Of a stretch of 64,000 bases of DNA, positions 17,726-25,810 are shown one piece after another (the stretch's first letter is position 1; each line of letters opens with the position of its first letter). The notes below the pieces were generated by a model. It did no database searches and was not told the DNA's origin. It saw nothing but the letters and a program-made list of their open reading frames with translations. Position numbers and translations under genes: made by a program. Origin of the DNA: Candidatus Bipolaricaulota bacterium (GTDB lineage: Bacteria > Bipolaricaulota > Bipolaricaulia > RBG-16-55-9 > DRXL01); the NCBI GenBank assembly GCA_025060395.1, contig JANXCC010000001.1, positions 186,276 to 250,275 of the forward strand, read 5' to 3'.

Positions 17726-18385
17726 TCAATCGTGAGAAATTCTTTGAGGAGCATCGCTATACTCTCGCACGACTTGGAGAGCCGGGCGCAGGCTCAGCAA
17801 CATCAGCAGAGTCATAATCACTGCTGAGCTCACACACCAGATACAGACCGCCCCAATCACGAACGGCTCTAAATACGTGAGATAGATCGAAAAGAGCACG
17901 CCAAAGAGCGTCATCCCTAAGACGAGAAGCGGCGCATACACCGAGAACCTCCCCCAGCCCCGCCGCCCCCACAGCCATACACCAAGAATTGCTATATACC
18001 CGATGAGCCCAAGCAGACCCACAGGGAGCACGCCGAAGAGTTTGGCGTACGGGCTGCTCTGCACGATATTGCAGTCCCCTATAGGACCACAGAATGCTGC
18101 TCCTGCTTGGGTCTCGACGTACGTCAGATACCCCGCTATGGCCATGCCTAGCACGGTCAACGCTATGAATGCTCTCGCGCGCCATCGTGAGGACGAACTC
18201 ACCGGAGCTCCTTGTATGACACGGACTATCTGCACGACAACATAAATGACAGCAAGAATCATCCCAACCAAGACGGCGATAGCCAACTCAAAGCCGCGGG
18301 AGAACCCCTCGTTGGGGGGCGGCAGGGGCACTTCGATGAACAGAATATCGAAAATCCCCAAGACAAAATTGCTGAGCAGACGCAT
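17726..18385 (-). CDS. Vitamin K epoxide reductase (VKOR) family membrane protein
   Basis: 219-aa, roughly 5-6 TM protein of the bacterial VKOR family, which reoxidises periplasmic thiol oxidases using quinone. The key cysteine pairs are visible: CGPIGDC in the first loop and the active-site CIWC in the last helices (GAVCIWCVSSAVIM), with YLTYVETQAG between. There is an extra N-terminal TM (FELAIAVLVGMILAVIYVVV). No fused thioredoxin domain follows. Start MRLLSNFVLG is chosen; in-frame upstream codons to 18460 lack support. It faces away from the barrel-protein gene at 18537. Confidence 0.87.
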   Translation of the reverse strand: MRLLSNFVLGIFDILFIEVPLPPPNEGFSRGFELAIAVLVGMILAVIYVVVQIVRVIQGAPVSSSSRWRARAFIALTVLGMAIAGYLTYVETQAGAAFCGPIGDCNIVQSSPYAKLFGVLPVGLLGLIGYIAILGVWLWGRRGWGRFSVYAPLLVLGMTLFGVLFSIYLTYLEPFVIGAVCIWCVSSAVIMTLLMLLSLRPALQVVREYSDAPQRISHD

Positions 18386-18487
18386 CGTTACTCTATGCAC
18401 AGTATATATTTTAACAAAGCCAGCCCGCCAAAGCCAGCGCATTCCAGCACTTGACCCCAAAACCGCTCGTCTCTAGAGATCAATAAG

Positions 18488-18516
18488 TTGACTCCCCCAA
18501 ACTGTTTAAGTAAGAT
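18488..18516 (+). promoter_or_regulatory. Promoter of the barrel-protein gene
   Basis: TTGACT (18488-18493), 17-nt spacer, TAAGAT (18511-18516), 20 nt before the start codon. Confidence 0.6.
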
Positions 18517-18536
18517 TAAACTAAAAGGAGGCGAAC

Positions 18537-19616
18537 ATGCGAGCATTACTCAATATATTCTTGATGGTGACCGTATTCGGTGGAATGGCTTTAGCACAAG
18601 GCGTGAACATTTGCGACTACACGCCCCCGCGCAACGAGCTGTTTGCTATAGGTCTGAGCGGCGATTACCGCTACTTTAACGATAGATATCTCGATAATCG
18701 CAGCAACGTGAGCGTGGGGCATCTGGCGATGCAAGGGGTGTCATGGCTGGCCGAGCCGGAGTGGGGCTACCGGATCGAGGGGATAGCGCGGCTGGAGCTT
18801 GGTCAAGCTCTACGATTCGATATAGCAGTCGCCAGCTCTGCTGACGTACGCCGCTACTTGGATGAGAATCTCTTTCTCTTTGGAGGACTCGCTTCGACAG
18901 GAGTACCAGGGCAGCCCGATCTCGCCGTCACTCTCCTAGGCGGTGCTGGTTGGGGCCGCTTCCGCGATGTCACTCCCTTGGCCAAAGCCATCAAAGTCTC
19001 CGAAGCCCTCCAGCAAGAGAAGATCATACCTCAACCGCTCTCCAGCGATCAACTCCAACAGATCGCCCAGATCATCGGGCGGCGCGCCGAGCTCGGCTTA
19101 TCTGGCGTTCTCGAAGAGATCGAGAAGGCCCTCGGCACGACTCTTGGGGTGCGCGGCGTGCTCGCGCTGCAGAGCGTGCTCATCGACGAGAGTCGTCGGT
19201 TCTGCGGCTTTGATCTTACGGCTTCTGTGGGTTACGAAGTCCTCGATCCGACAGGCACTAACAGTGCTGTTGTCCAAGTCGCGGCGAACCTGGCGCGCGC
19301 CCTGGATGCCGACAGCGGTTTGTTGGCAAATGCCCTCTGGCAGGCCGATCTCCCCTTCACCGGCTACGCCCGTCTCACGGCTTCGGCCAGCTATACTCGG
19401 CTGCTCTCTCCTACGGCGACCCTCACGGCTCTCTATGGCTTCTCTGGACGACAAAGCCCTGGCAGGATGACACAGCTCCATACGATCACGATTAATCTGA
19501 ACTTCCTTGTTTCCACTGCGTTGAGCTTGTTGATGCGCGTTGAGACCAGCTGGGGCAGTGGCTTTGAAGAACCAAGTTGGGGGCTGAGCGCGGGATTCAC
19601 ATATACGCTCTATTGA
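18537..19616 (+). CDS. Exported beta-strand-rich protein, probable outer-membrane barrel
   Basis: 359 aa, not assigned to a named family. A cleavable signal peptide covers about residues 1-20 (MRALLNIFLMVTVFGGMALA). The mature chain alternates hydrophobic and polar residues in many short strands and ends in an aromatic residue (GLSAGFTYTLY), the typical end of an outer-membrane beta-barrel. A central helical insert (residues about 145-200, EALQQEKIIPQPLSSDQLQ) may be a plug or periplasmic part. Two cysteines (Cys26 and one in RRFCGFDL) could pair. AAAAGGAGG lies 6 nt before ATG. It supports a diderm envelope. Confidence 0.75.
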   Translation: MRALLNIFLMVTVFGGMALAQGVNICDYTPPRNELFAIGLSGDYRYFNDRYLDNRSNVSVGHLAMQGVSWLAEPEWGYRIEGIARLELGQALRFDIAVASSADVRRYLDENLFLFGGLASTGVPGQPDLAVTLLGGAGWGRFRDVTPLAKAIKVSEALQQEKIIPQPLSSDQLQQIAQIIGRRAELGLSGVLEEIEKALGTTLGVRGVLALQSVLIDESRRFCGFDLTASVGYEVLDPTGTNSAVVQVAANLARALDADSGLLANALWQADLPFTGYARLTASASYTRLLSPTATLTALYGFSGRQSPGRMTQLHTITINLNFLVSTALSLLMRVETSWGSGFEEPSWGLSAGFTYTLY

Positions 19617-19655
19617 GACTCGACAAGGCGCGGCGTTTGTGATAAGCTCTTGGTG

Positions 19656-20753
19656 ATGCGCTTCATCGACGAGTATCGCGACGCCGCGCTCGCTCACCAG
19701 TACGCGCGCAGGATCGCCCAGATCACCACCAAGCCGTGGACGATTATGGAGGTCTGCGGCGGTCAAACGCACGCTATTATTAAGTTTGGGATAGACGAGC
19801 TGCTGCCCAAACAGATCACGTTAGTACACGGCCCCGGCTGCCCCGTCTGCGTCACCCCCATCGAGATCATAGATAAGGCGATCGAGATCGCTGCGCGCCC
19901 CAATGTGATCTTCTGCTCGTTTGGAGATATGCTGCGCGTCCCCGGCAGCACCACAGATTTGCTCTCGGTCAAGGCTCAAGGGGGCGACGTGCGCATCGTC
20001 TATTCGCCGTTAGATGCGCTTAAGATCGCCAAAGAGAACCCCGACAGAGAAGTCGTCTTCTTCGCCGTAGGGTTTGAGACGACCGCACCAGCAAACGCGA
20101 TGGCTGTTCATCAAGCGTATCTGCAGAATGTAAAGAATTTCTCACTCTTGGTCGCCCACGTCTTGGTGCCCCCGGCGATGGAAGCAATCCTCTCTTCGCC
20201 CAACAATCGCGTGCAGGGGTTCTTAGCTGCCGGGCACGTTTGCACCGTGATGGGCTACACCGAGTACGAGCCCATCGCGAAAAAGTACAGGGTGCCCATC
20301 GTAGTGACAGGCTTTGAGCCGTTAGATATCTTGCAAGGTATCTATATGTGCGTCAAGCAGCTTGAAGAAGGGCGCTACGACGTCGAAAATCAATATACGC
20401 GCTCGGTGCGCCGCGAGGGCAATAGAAAAGCCCAAGAGCTAATTCGCGAAGTCTTTCGCATTGTGCCAAGAAAGTGGCGTGGCATCGGGGAGATCCCTCA
20501 AAGCGGGCTGGGCCTCATGGAGAAATACCAAGAGTTCGACGCCGAGAGGAAGTTCGCATTGGCGGATCGCTCCGTGGAAGAAGCGTCAGAGTGTATAGCA
20601 GGTCTAGTGTTGCAGGGCGTGAAGAAGCCCCACGAGTGTCCAGCCTTTGGGATCCGCTGCACGCCGGAGCATCCTTTGGGAGCACCGATGGTCTCCTCGG
20701 AAGGCGCGTGTGCTGCGTACTATCGGTATCGGAGGGAGCGCAAAGATGAATGA
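19656..20753 (+). CDS. hypD: Hydrogenase maturation scaffold HypD
   Basis: 365-aa iron-sulfur scaffold on which the Fe(CN)2CO group of [NiFe] hydrogenase is built with HypC and HypE. Conserved motifs: MEVCGGQTH near residue 32, [11 protein letters not shown] near 66, [17 protein letters not shown]-like [11 protein letters not shown], and C-terminal cluster cysteines in [31 protein letters not shown] (residues about 328-358). ATG 19656 is chosen; GTG 19653 and TTG 19650 are directly upstream and no Shine-Dalgarno is seen. It overlaps hypE by 8 nt. Confidence 0.96.
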   Translation: MRFIDEYRDAALAHQYARRIAQITTKPWTIMEVCGGQTHAIIKFGIDELLPKQITLVHGPGCPVCVTPIEIIDKAIEIAARPNVIFCSFGDMLRVPGSTTDLLSVKAQGGDVRIVYSPLDALKIAKENPDREVVFFAVGFETTAPANAMAVHQAYLQNVKNFSLLVAHVLVPPAMEAILSSPNNRVQGFLAAGHVCTVMGYTEYEPIAKKYRVPIVVTGFEPLDILQGIYMCVKQLEEGRYDVENQYTRSVRREGNRKAQELIREVFRIVPRKWRGIGEIPQSGLGLMEKYQEFDAERKFALADRSVEEASECIAGLVLQGVKKPHECPAFGIRCTPEHPLGAPMVSSEGACAAYYRYRRERKDE

Positions 20754-21789
20754 CAACTTCACGCTCAGTTGCCCTATCCCCATCTCCGAGTATCCCCAGA
20801 TTCTGCTCGCTCATGGTGGGGGCGGCAAACTCATGCACCATCTCATCGAGAAGCTCTTTGGCCCAGCGTTCGCTAATCAATATCTGGACGAGCGCCATGA
20901 TGGGGCGCAGTTCACCCTGAACGGGGCAAAGCTCGCGTTCACGACAGATTCTTATGTCGTGCGCCCGCTCTTCTTCCCCGGCGGCGACATCGGGAAACTC
21001 GCGATCTACGGGACAGTCAATGACTTGGCAATGTGCGGCGCGCGCCCGCTCTTCCTCAGTGCTGGATTTATCCTAGAAGAAGGGCTGCCCATGGAGACCC
21101 TCTGGCGCATCGTGCAGTCGATGAGAGAAGCCGCCCAAGCGGCTCACGTGCAGATCGTCACCGGGGACACAAAAGTCGTAGACAAAGGCAAGGGCGATGG
21201 GGTTTTTATAAACACGGCGGGGATCGGGATCATCGAGCATAATTTACTAATCTCCCCCAAGAGCGTCCGACCGGGAGATGCTATTTTGCTTAATGGGGAC
21301 GTGGGCCGGCACGGCATCGCCATTATGGCCGTGCGCGAAGGACTGTCATTTGAAAGCGAGATCGAGAGCGACTGCGCATCGCTCGCCCCTGTGGTGCTGA
21401 AGCTCATCGAAGAGCAGATCGAGTTGCATTGCTTGCGCGACTTGACCCGCGGTGGCTTGGCCAGCGCGCTCAACGAGATCGCCAAGACTGCTCAGGTCAG
21501 TATCGCGATAGACGAGAGCGCCGTCCCGGTCCGAGAAGACGTGCAAGGGGCGTGTGAGATCTTGGGGCTCGATCCCCTCTACGTGGCCAACGAAGGGCGC
21601 TTCGTAGCGTTTGTAGCCCCACACGATACCGAGCGCGCCCTAAAGATTCTGAGAGATTTTTCACCTGATGCCGCGCTCATCGGCAGCGTTCTCAAGGCCC
21701 CCCCAGCGAGAGTCACCCTGAAAAGCCGCATCGGTGCTCAGCGGATCTTAGACATGCTCAGCGGGGAGCAGCTGCCAAGAATCTGCTGA
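20746..21789 (+). CDS. hypE: Hydrogenase maturation dehydratase HypE
   Basis: 347-aa PurM/AIR-synthase superfamily enzyme that dehydrates the carbamoylated C-terminal cysteine to thiocyanate. The ATP-binding glycine-rich loop [15 protein letters not shown] is near the N-terminus, [20 protein letters not shown] near residue 65, and the chain ends with the diagnostic PRIC. GGAGGGAG lies 8 nt before ATG inside the end of hypD. A longer in-frame start at 20647 lies entirely within hypD and is rejected. It ends 5 nt before the 3' end of the opposing RNase P RNA gene. Confidence 0.97.
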   Translation: MNDNFTLSCPIPISEYPQILLAHGGGGKLMHHLIEKLFGPAFANQYLDERHDGAQFTLNGAKLAFTTDSYVVRPLFFPGGDIGKLAIYGTVNDLAMCGARPLFLSAGFILEEGLPMETLWRIVQSMREAAQAAHVQIVTGDTKVVDKGKGDGVFINTAGIGIIEHNLLISPKSVRPGDAILLNGDVGRHGIAIMAVREGLSFESEIESDCASLAPVVLKLIEEQIELHCLRDLTRGGLASALNEIAKTAQVSIAIDESAVPVREDVQGACEILGLDPLYVANEGRFVAFVAPHDTERALKILRDFSPDAALIGSVLKAPPARVTLKSRIGAQRILDMLSGEQLPRIC

Positions 21790-21794
21790 AAAAA

Positions 21795-22250
21795 GACGAC
21801 GAAGAGGAGCATAAGCCGGATTCTGTTCCGACTCAACGAGTCGGCGAGGGCCATCTCTCTTGGCGACCTACCCGAGCGCGATTCGGGCGGGCCACCCTGC
21901 CGGAGCACCCAAAAAATCCCGAAGATCTTTTGGGGCCCCAACGCGCTCCTACTTGGTCTTGCTCCGGCCGGGGTTTGCCGTGCCCCCGACTCTCACGAGC
22001 GGGGCGGTGAGCTCTTACCCCACCGTTTCACCCTTGCCCGCACCCAAGCGGAGCTTGGGCCGCTGGCGGTCTCTTCTCTGTGGCACTTTCCAAGGATCGC
22101 TCCTTCTCGCCTTGCGGCGAGCGGCCTGCCCTGCGGAGTCCGGACTTTCCTCCCCAGGCCTCGTCTGGACTATACATCTTCGCCGGCCGTCAGCCGGCGA
22201 AGGCGAATGGTCCAGGCGAAGCCTGGGGCGGCCCTCTGCTCCTCTTCGCC
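21795..22250 (-). ncRNA. rnpB: RNase P RNA (bacterial type A-like)
   Basis: Catalytic RNA that trims tRNA 5' ends. On the minus strand the conserved blocks are clear: GAGGAAAGTCCGGACTCC (about 22136-22153), the GTGAAACGGTGGGGTAAGAG region (about 22012-22031) and the 3' ACAGAATCCGGCTTAT (about 21811-21826). P1 is GAAGAGGAGC near 22248-22239 paired with GCTCCTCTTC at 21810-21801. A T-run follows at 21794-21789. The P3 region is enlarged by an inserted palindromic cassette (22155-22227) that also occurs downstream of ndk. Confidence 0.96.
22155..22227. repeat. Palindromic cassette inside rnpB (copy 1 of GAA-loop hairpin family)
   Basis: Contains CCAGGC-GAA-GCCTGG (22212-22226), the long palindrome TTCGCCGGC...GCCGGCGAA (22179-22201) and an adjoining CTCGTCTGGACTAT. 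The same modules occur at 58632-58740 in another order. In the RNA it forms an extended P3 arm. Confidence 0.7.
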
Positions 22251-22255
22251 CAATT

Positions 22256-22261
22256 ATTATA
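22256..22261 (-). promoter_or_regulatory. -10 box of rnpB
   Basis: TATAAT on the minus strand, 5-6 nt before the inferred RNA 5' end (GGCGAAGAGG at 22250). No convincing -35 was seen. Confidence 0.6.
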
Positions 22262-22343
22262 CCATGAATGTAATGCCCATCATAGTCTTCTGTCCCTCCT
22301 ACACGTAAGATACGTCTGAGTAACACAAGGAGGCTGGCATCTC

Positions 22344-22595
22344 ATGGCAGAAGCAGAAGCTCGCTTGGTTGGTACCATCGAAGAATGGCAAGATTTAGGA
22401 AATGGCACGGAGCTCTCGTATATCCACGCTGCAGCCGAGCTCCTCGCCAACGATCTCGTTCAGCTCTTAGCTCATAACAAAGAGCTGCGGAATAAACTGC
22501 AAGCCGCGGGCAACAGATTAAGTCTCTCGTTAGTGATTCGGCTCGACACCGACGACGACGAACGGAAACGCCCTATCAAGGCAAGCTTAAACTAA
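22344..22595 (+). CDS. Small acidic conserved-looking protein, function unknown
   Basis: 83 aa, soluble, predicted mixed helix and strand (MAEAEARLVGTIEEWQDLG...). No family recognised. GGAGG lies 10 nt before ATG, and the gene is preceded by the divergent rnpB promoter region. It is followed, in convergent orientation, by the TPM-domain gene 7 nt away. Coding is supported by the ribosome-binding site and by protein-like composition; function is open. Confidence 0.6.
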   Translation: MAEAEARLVGTIEEWQDLGNGTELSYIHAAAELLANDLVQLLAHNKELRNKLQAAGNRLSLSLVIRLDTDDDERKRPIKASLN

Positions 22596-22602
22596 GGGAT
22601 TT

Positions 22603-23295
22603 CTAACGCAGGCGGGAGTAGCCACAGCGTGGGCAGCTCCGATAGGCCACGCGCAGGCCTTGCCGACTATATGTATAGTAGGAGCGCATGCGAGCGCCAC
22701 AGCGCGGGCAATAGCTTCTCATCACAGCTCGCACCCCCAACACTATCCCTCCCAGCCCAAGCACCCCTGCCATAACCCAGAGCCAGAGAGGCTGCCCTCG
22801 AGAGACCTGAGGGGGTGGCTGTCCATAGTTGCCTTCGAGCATGGCTTGGAGAGCCCTCACCGACTCTTCTATAGCTGTCTTGATGCGCTTCCGCTCTAAG
22901 TGATAGGCAAGCCCCGCACGCATGCGCTCCAGATGCTCTGGCAGCAAGCGCTCTCGAAGATTCTCGCCTAGGCGCAGCTCAAACGCCCACACCCCCTTCG
23001 TCTGCTCCTTGACGAAGACTAAGAGCACCGTGTCATCCCCGAGCTTCCAGGATTCCCAGATCTTTTGCGTATAGAGCGCGGCGTTATCGAACGGATCATA
23101 GATCGAGGCCAAGATCACGAGCCGAACATTGAACTGTTCTCTAATGGTCTCTATCTGGGCTTCGAGCTCAGCCCGGGCTCCCCCCAGGACCGCCGCATAA
23201 TCGTTAATTGCCCCCATCGGCCGTGGCAGGACAACTTCTTCGTCCTGACCGGAGATAGCCCAAAGCCATACTAGCGCCAACACCAGCGCGTGCAT
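22603..23295 (-). CDS. TPM-domain membrane protein with C-terminal zinc ribbon
   Basis: 230 aa. N-terminal signal or anchor (MHALVLALVWLWAISG), a TPM (DUF477) domain at about residues 27-150 (INDYAAVLGGARAELEAQI, WKLGDDTVLLVFV), a TM helix near 168-188 (WLWVMAGVLGLGGIVLGVRA) and a cytoplasmic zinc ribbon CPRCGARM...CPRCGYS. TPM proteins are linked to photosystem repair in plants and to membrane quality control in bacteria; the role here is unknown. It follows the coiled-coil zinc-ribbon gene by 3 nt, so the two are probably co-transcribed. Confidence 0.8.
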   Translation of the reverse strand: MHALVLALVWLWAISGQDEEVVLPRPMGAINDYAAVLGGARAELEAQIETIREQFNVRLVILASIYDPFDNAALYTQKIWESWKLGDDTVLLVFVKEQTKGVWAFELRLGENLRERLLPEHLERMRAGLAYHLERKRIKTAIEESVRALQAMLEGNYGQPPPQVSRGQPLWLWVMAGVLGLGGIVLGVRAVMRSYCPRCGARMRSYYTYSRQGLRVAYRSCPRCGYSRLR

Positions 23296-23298
23296 AAC

Positions 23299-23994
23299 TC
23301 ACTTCACGTATAATAGCCTTGAGCAGTTCTCGCACGTGACGATCTCCGCTCGGACGCGCTCTGTAGTGATCTCGCTGACGCGCAGGTTGCACCCGGAGCA
23401 GATCCCATGAGTGATGGGCACGACGGGATCTTCGTAGCGCGCTCGGAGTTCTTCATACCGGTGCAGCAGTTTAGGCTCGACGACGGCGGTGCGCAGCGGG
23501 CGCTCCCCCTGGAGCCGTTCTAGCTCCGCGATGTGCCCCGTGATTTCTGCGTCGATCTGGGCGATATCGTGCTCGATCTTGGCTTTCCAAGCGAGAAAGT
23601 CTTGCTCGGCCTTACGGATTAGGGGGGCTTGCTCTTCGACTTGAGTGATGAGCGCGAGGGCCTCGTCCTCTAACTGATCAATACGAGCACGAGCGTGCTC
23701 TACGCGGATTCGTAACGCCTCCATCTCTTTATAGCTGAGCAAGCCCGTGCGGAGCTTCTCAGTATCAGCGCGGATCTGAGCATCGAGGTCATCGACTTCA
23801 CGGGATTTTTCGCGGCTATGGCGCTGGAGCTCTTCAAACGCTCGCTTTTTGGCGAGAAATTCACTCTGTTCTCGGGCGATCGCGTCGAGGAGCGCCTGAC
23901 GACGCCGCTTCAGCCCTTCGATCTTGCGGGCTTGCTCGCGGATCGCCTTGTCGTGGCGGTCTAGCTCAAGAAGCGCCTCCAACTCTTGGGTCAT
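23299..23994 (-). CDS. Coiled-coil protein with C4-type zinc ribbon (zf-RING_7)
   Basis: 231 aa. Residues about 5-175 form a long heptad-rich antiparallel coiled coil (LEALLELDRHDKAIREQARK); the C-terminus has a zinc ribbon CSGCNLRVSEI...IVTCENCSRLLYV. This matches the widespread bacterial C4-type zinc ribbon family (nucleic-acid associated, exact role unclear). Start MTQELEALLEL is chosen because family members begin at this point; ATG 24018 is the alternative, and neither has a strong ribosome-binding site. The upstream region is shared with the divergent tRNA-Ala promoter. Confidence 0.8.
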   Translation of the reverse strand: MTQELEALLELDRHDKAIREQARKIEGLKRRRQALLDAIAREQSEFLAKKRAFEELQRHSREKSREVDDLDAQIRADTEKLRTGLLSYKEMEALRIRVEHARARIDQLEDEALALITQVEEQAPLIRKAEQDFLAWKAKIEHDIAQIDAEITGHIAELERLQGERPLRTAVVEPKLLHRYEELRARYEDPVVPITHGICSGCNLRVSEITTERVRAEIVTCENCSRLLYVK

Positions 23995-24034
23995 AAGATT
24001 TATGATACCAGATTTCATGGGCGCCGTACCATGC

Positions 24035-24063
24035 TTGACAGCTCCCGCCGACTCTGCTATGAT
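24035..24063 (+). promoter_or_regulatory. Promoter of tRNA-Ala
   Basis: TTGACA (24035-24040), 17-nt spacer, TATGAT (24058-24063), 10 nt before the mature tRNA. Confidence 0.88.
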
Positions 24064-24073
24064 TAAAATCCCT

Positions 24074-24149
<76 letters not shown>

Positions 24150-24157
24150 GAGACCTC

Positions 24158-24355
24158 CTAGAGCATCCCACGGACGCGCAGCGGCTCCAGGAATTGTTCT
24201 TCGGTGATCGTGGGAGCGACCTTGAACGCCTTCTCGAGGATCCGCCGGCGTTCAGCCTCAGAGGTCGCTCGTGCATACTTGAGCCGGAGTTTCCACAGCT
24301 TCTCCCGGCGATGGCGTCGCCGCGCGATCACTTTGGGATGTGTCGGTTTGCTCAT
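24158..24355 (-). CDS. Small basic protein, DUF6800-like
   Basis: 65 aa, strongly basic and helical: MSKPTHPKVIARRRHRREK, then KLRLKYARATSEAERRRILEK. It resembles the small DUF6800 family (RRR-x3-KLxKLRxxYA pattern), recalled from family knowledge and not searched. GGAGGTGATC, a full anti-Shine-Dalgarno match, lies just before the start. The composition suggests nucleic-acid or ribosome association. It converges on tRNA-Ala with an 8-nt gap. Confidence 0.6.
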   Translation of the reverse strand: MSKPTHPKVIARRRHRREKLWKLRLKYARATSEAERRRILEKAFKVAPTITEEQFLEPLRVRGML

Positions 24356-24477
24356 CACTGATCACCTCCGCAAGAGAGTTGGTCAGTTCTGAGTTGACAG
24401 TTTTTCAGTTGAGGAGAGTTATTATATTGTCAAACTGTGAGCTGTTCAACTCAATTGACAATCCTTGATATACCACA

Positions 24478-24771
24478 ATGATAATGAACGCCATGATAGA
24501 CCCAGCATGGAGCTGGCTGGTTCCCATTATCTGGGGGATAGGTGCTTTTATCATCGGAGTGGCTGTCGTCGCATTTGGCGAGTTATTGCTCTGCATTCGG
24601 GAGATCGCTCTCAACACCCGCAAAGAAGGGTCTGATAAGGAGCCTAAATACCATGCTCTACCCACGATAGCCTCTATTTTGAATGCTGCGGGATGGGCCG
24701 CTCTTGTGGGAGGGCTCATAGCTGTAATTGTAGGGGTTATTTCTCTCATAGTGTCACTACTCTCTCATTGA
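24478..24771 (+). CDS. Small two-TM membrane protein, unknown
   Basis: 97 aa with two strong TM helices (WLVPIIWGIGAFIIGVAVVA and AALVGGLIAVIVGVISLIV) joined by a polar loop (NTRKEGSDKEPKYH). No family recognised. No clear ribosome-binding site; ATG codons at 24478, 24484 and 24493 are possible. The upstream stretch 24380-24470 is AT-richer and has inverted TTGACAGTTTTTCAGTTGA-like motifs. It overlaps the end of tsaC on the opposite strand by 7 nt. Confidence 0.5.
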   Translation: MIMNAMIDPAWSWLVPIIWGIGAFIIGVAVVAFGELLLCIREIALNTRKEGSDKEPKYHALPTIASILNAAGWAALVGGLIAVIVGVISLIVSLLSH

Positions 24772-25775
24772 TGGGATTTTTCATCCTGCGCGGCTTTGCG
24801 GAGCCTGTCCATGATCGCCCGCCCTAGCCCACGCTCTTCGACTGTCTCGACGACGATCACGTCGACCCTGTGGGCATCGAGCTCGCGCAGCGCAGCAAAG
24901 AGCCGTCGTGCGTATTCTGATAGATCGAGGGGCATGTGAATCACGGAAAGCACGGAAGAGGGCGGAGAACACGGGAGATGGCTCTGTCTGACCATCACTC
25001 CAACCCGTTTCCCATCCTCGAGCAATTCGCGCACAATTTGCTCTAGCTTCGCTGACTCAACGAGCAGAAGCTGCGCCTGCGGAGCGTAATGCCGCCAGCG
25101 CGTCCCAGGGGAGCGTTTCGCGGCTTCTGATGCTGAAGAGCTCAACAAGCGCACCTCCCCCAAGATCTCCTGAAGTGCTTCGAGGGTGACTCCCCCAGGG
25201 CGCAAGATCATCGGAGGGTCTTGGGTTAAGTCTAAAACCGTCGACTCGACGCCGATGGGAGTGGGGCCACCATCCAAGACGAGATCGATTCGTCCGTCTA
25301 GATCCTCCAAGACGTGCTGTGCCGTGGTTGGGCTGGGGCGGCCAAATCTGTTCGCTGAGGGCGCGGCGATAGGACAGCCGCTTCGTTCGATGAGCTTTCT
25401 CGCAAGGAGGTGACTGGGCATGCGTACGGCGACTGTATCCAGCCCGCCGGTGGTAGTGCTAGGGACTCTGTCGGTTTTAGGCAAAACGAGCGTGAGCGGG
25501 CCGGGCCAGAATCTCTCTGTCAAATCCCAAACTCTTTGAGAGATATGCCGAGCTAAGAGCGCGAGCTGTTGAATATGGGCGATGTGAACGATCAACGGAT
25601 CATCGAAAGGGCGCTCTTTGGCGATGAAAATCTTTCGAACAGCACTCTCGTTGAGAGCATCGGCTCCTAAGCCATAGACAGTCTCCGTGGGAAAGGCGAC
25701 TAATCCCCCAGCGCGAATAATCCGAGCAGCGCGCTCGATAGCAGCCTCATCAGCGGGGAGAACAGCGGTGCGCAC
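24765..25775 (-). CDS. tsaC: L-threonylcarbamoyladenylate synthase (Sua5/TsaC, two-domain form)
   Basis: 336-aa Sua5-type enzyme making threonylcarbamoyl-AMP for the t6A37 tRNA modification. The YrdC domain (residues 1-205) shows GGLVAFPTETVYGLGADA, KERPFDDPLIVHI, FWPGPLTLVLPK and PIAAPSANRFGRPSPTTAQH; the C-terminal Sua5 domain begins after SPGTRWRHYAPQAQLL. GTG 25775 is chosen because it follows a strong promoter by 6 nt (leaderless); an ATG at 25868 lies within the upstream gene. A fragment of the dispersed CACGGAA repeat (24938-24974) is read through in the C-terminal domain. Confidence 0.94.
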   Translation of the reverse strand: MRTAVLPADEAAIERAARIIRAGGLVAFPTETVYGLGADALNESAVRKIFIAKERPFDDPLIVHIAHIQQLALLARHISQRVWDLTERFWPGPLTLVLPKTDRVPSTTTGGLDTVAVRMPSHLLARKLIERSGCPIAAPSANRFGRPSPTTAQHVLEDLDGRIDLVLDGGPTPIGVESTVLDLTQDPPMILRPGGVTLEALQEILGEVRLLSSSASEAAKRSPGTRWRHYAPQAQLLLVESAKLEQIVRELLEDGKRVGVMVRQSHLPCSPPSSVLSVIHMPLDLSEYARRLFAALRELDAHRVDVIVVETVEERGLGRAIMDRLRKAAQDEKSHQ

Positions 25776-25781
25776 AAGCCC

Positions 25782-25810
25782 ATTATAGCGTGAGAGTGTT
25801 CCTCTGTCAT
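25782..25810 (-). promoter_or_regulatory. Promoter of tsaC, leaderless
   Basis: ATGACA (25810-25805), 17-nt spacer, TATAAT (25787-25782), then 6 nt to the GTG start. The -35 box overlaps the stop codon of the upstream gene. Confidence 0.75.

Noticed and set aside
20647-20745. Longer N-terminus for hypE
   Set aside because: It lies inside hypD, and the proper start at 20746 has GGAGGGAG and the family N-terminus.
24380-24470. Possible direct/inverted repeat array near TTGACAGTTTTTCAGTTGA
   Set aside because: Only loose similarity between the motifs, no regular spacing; not enough to call an element.
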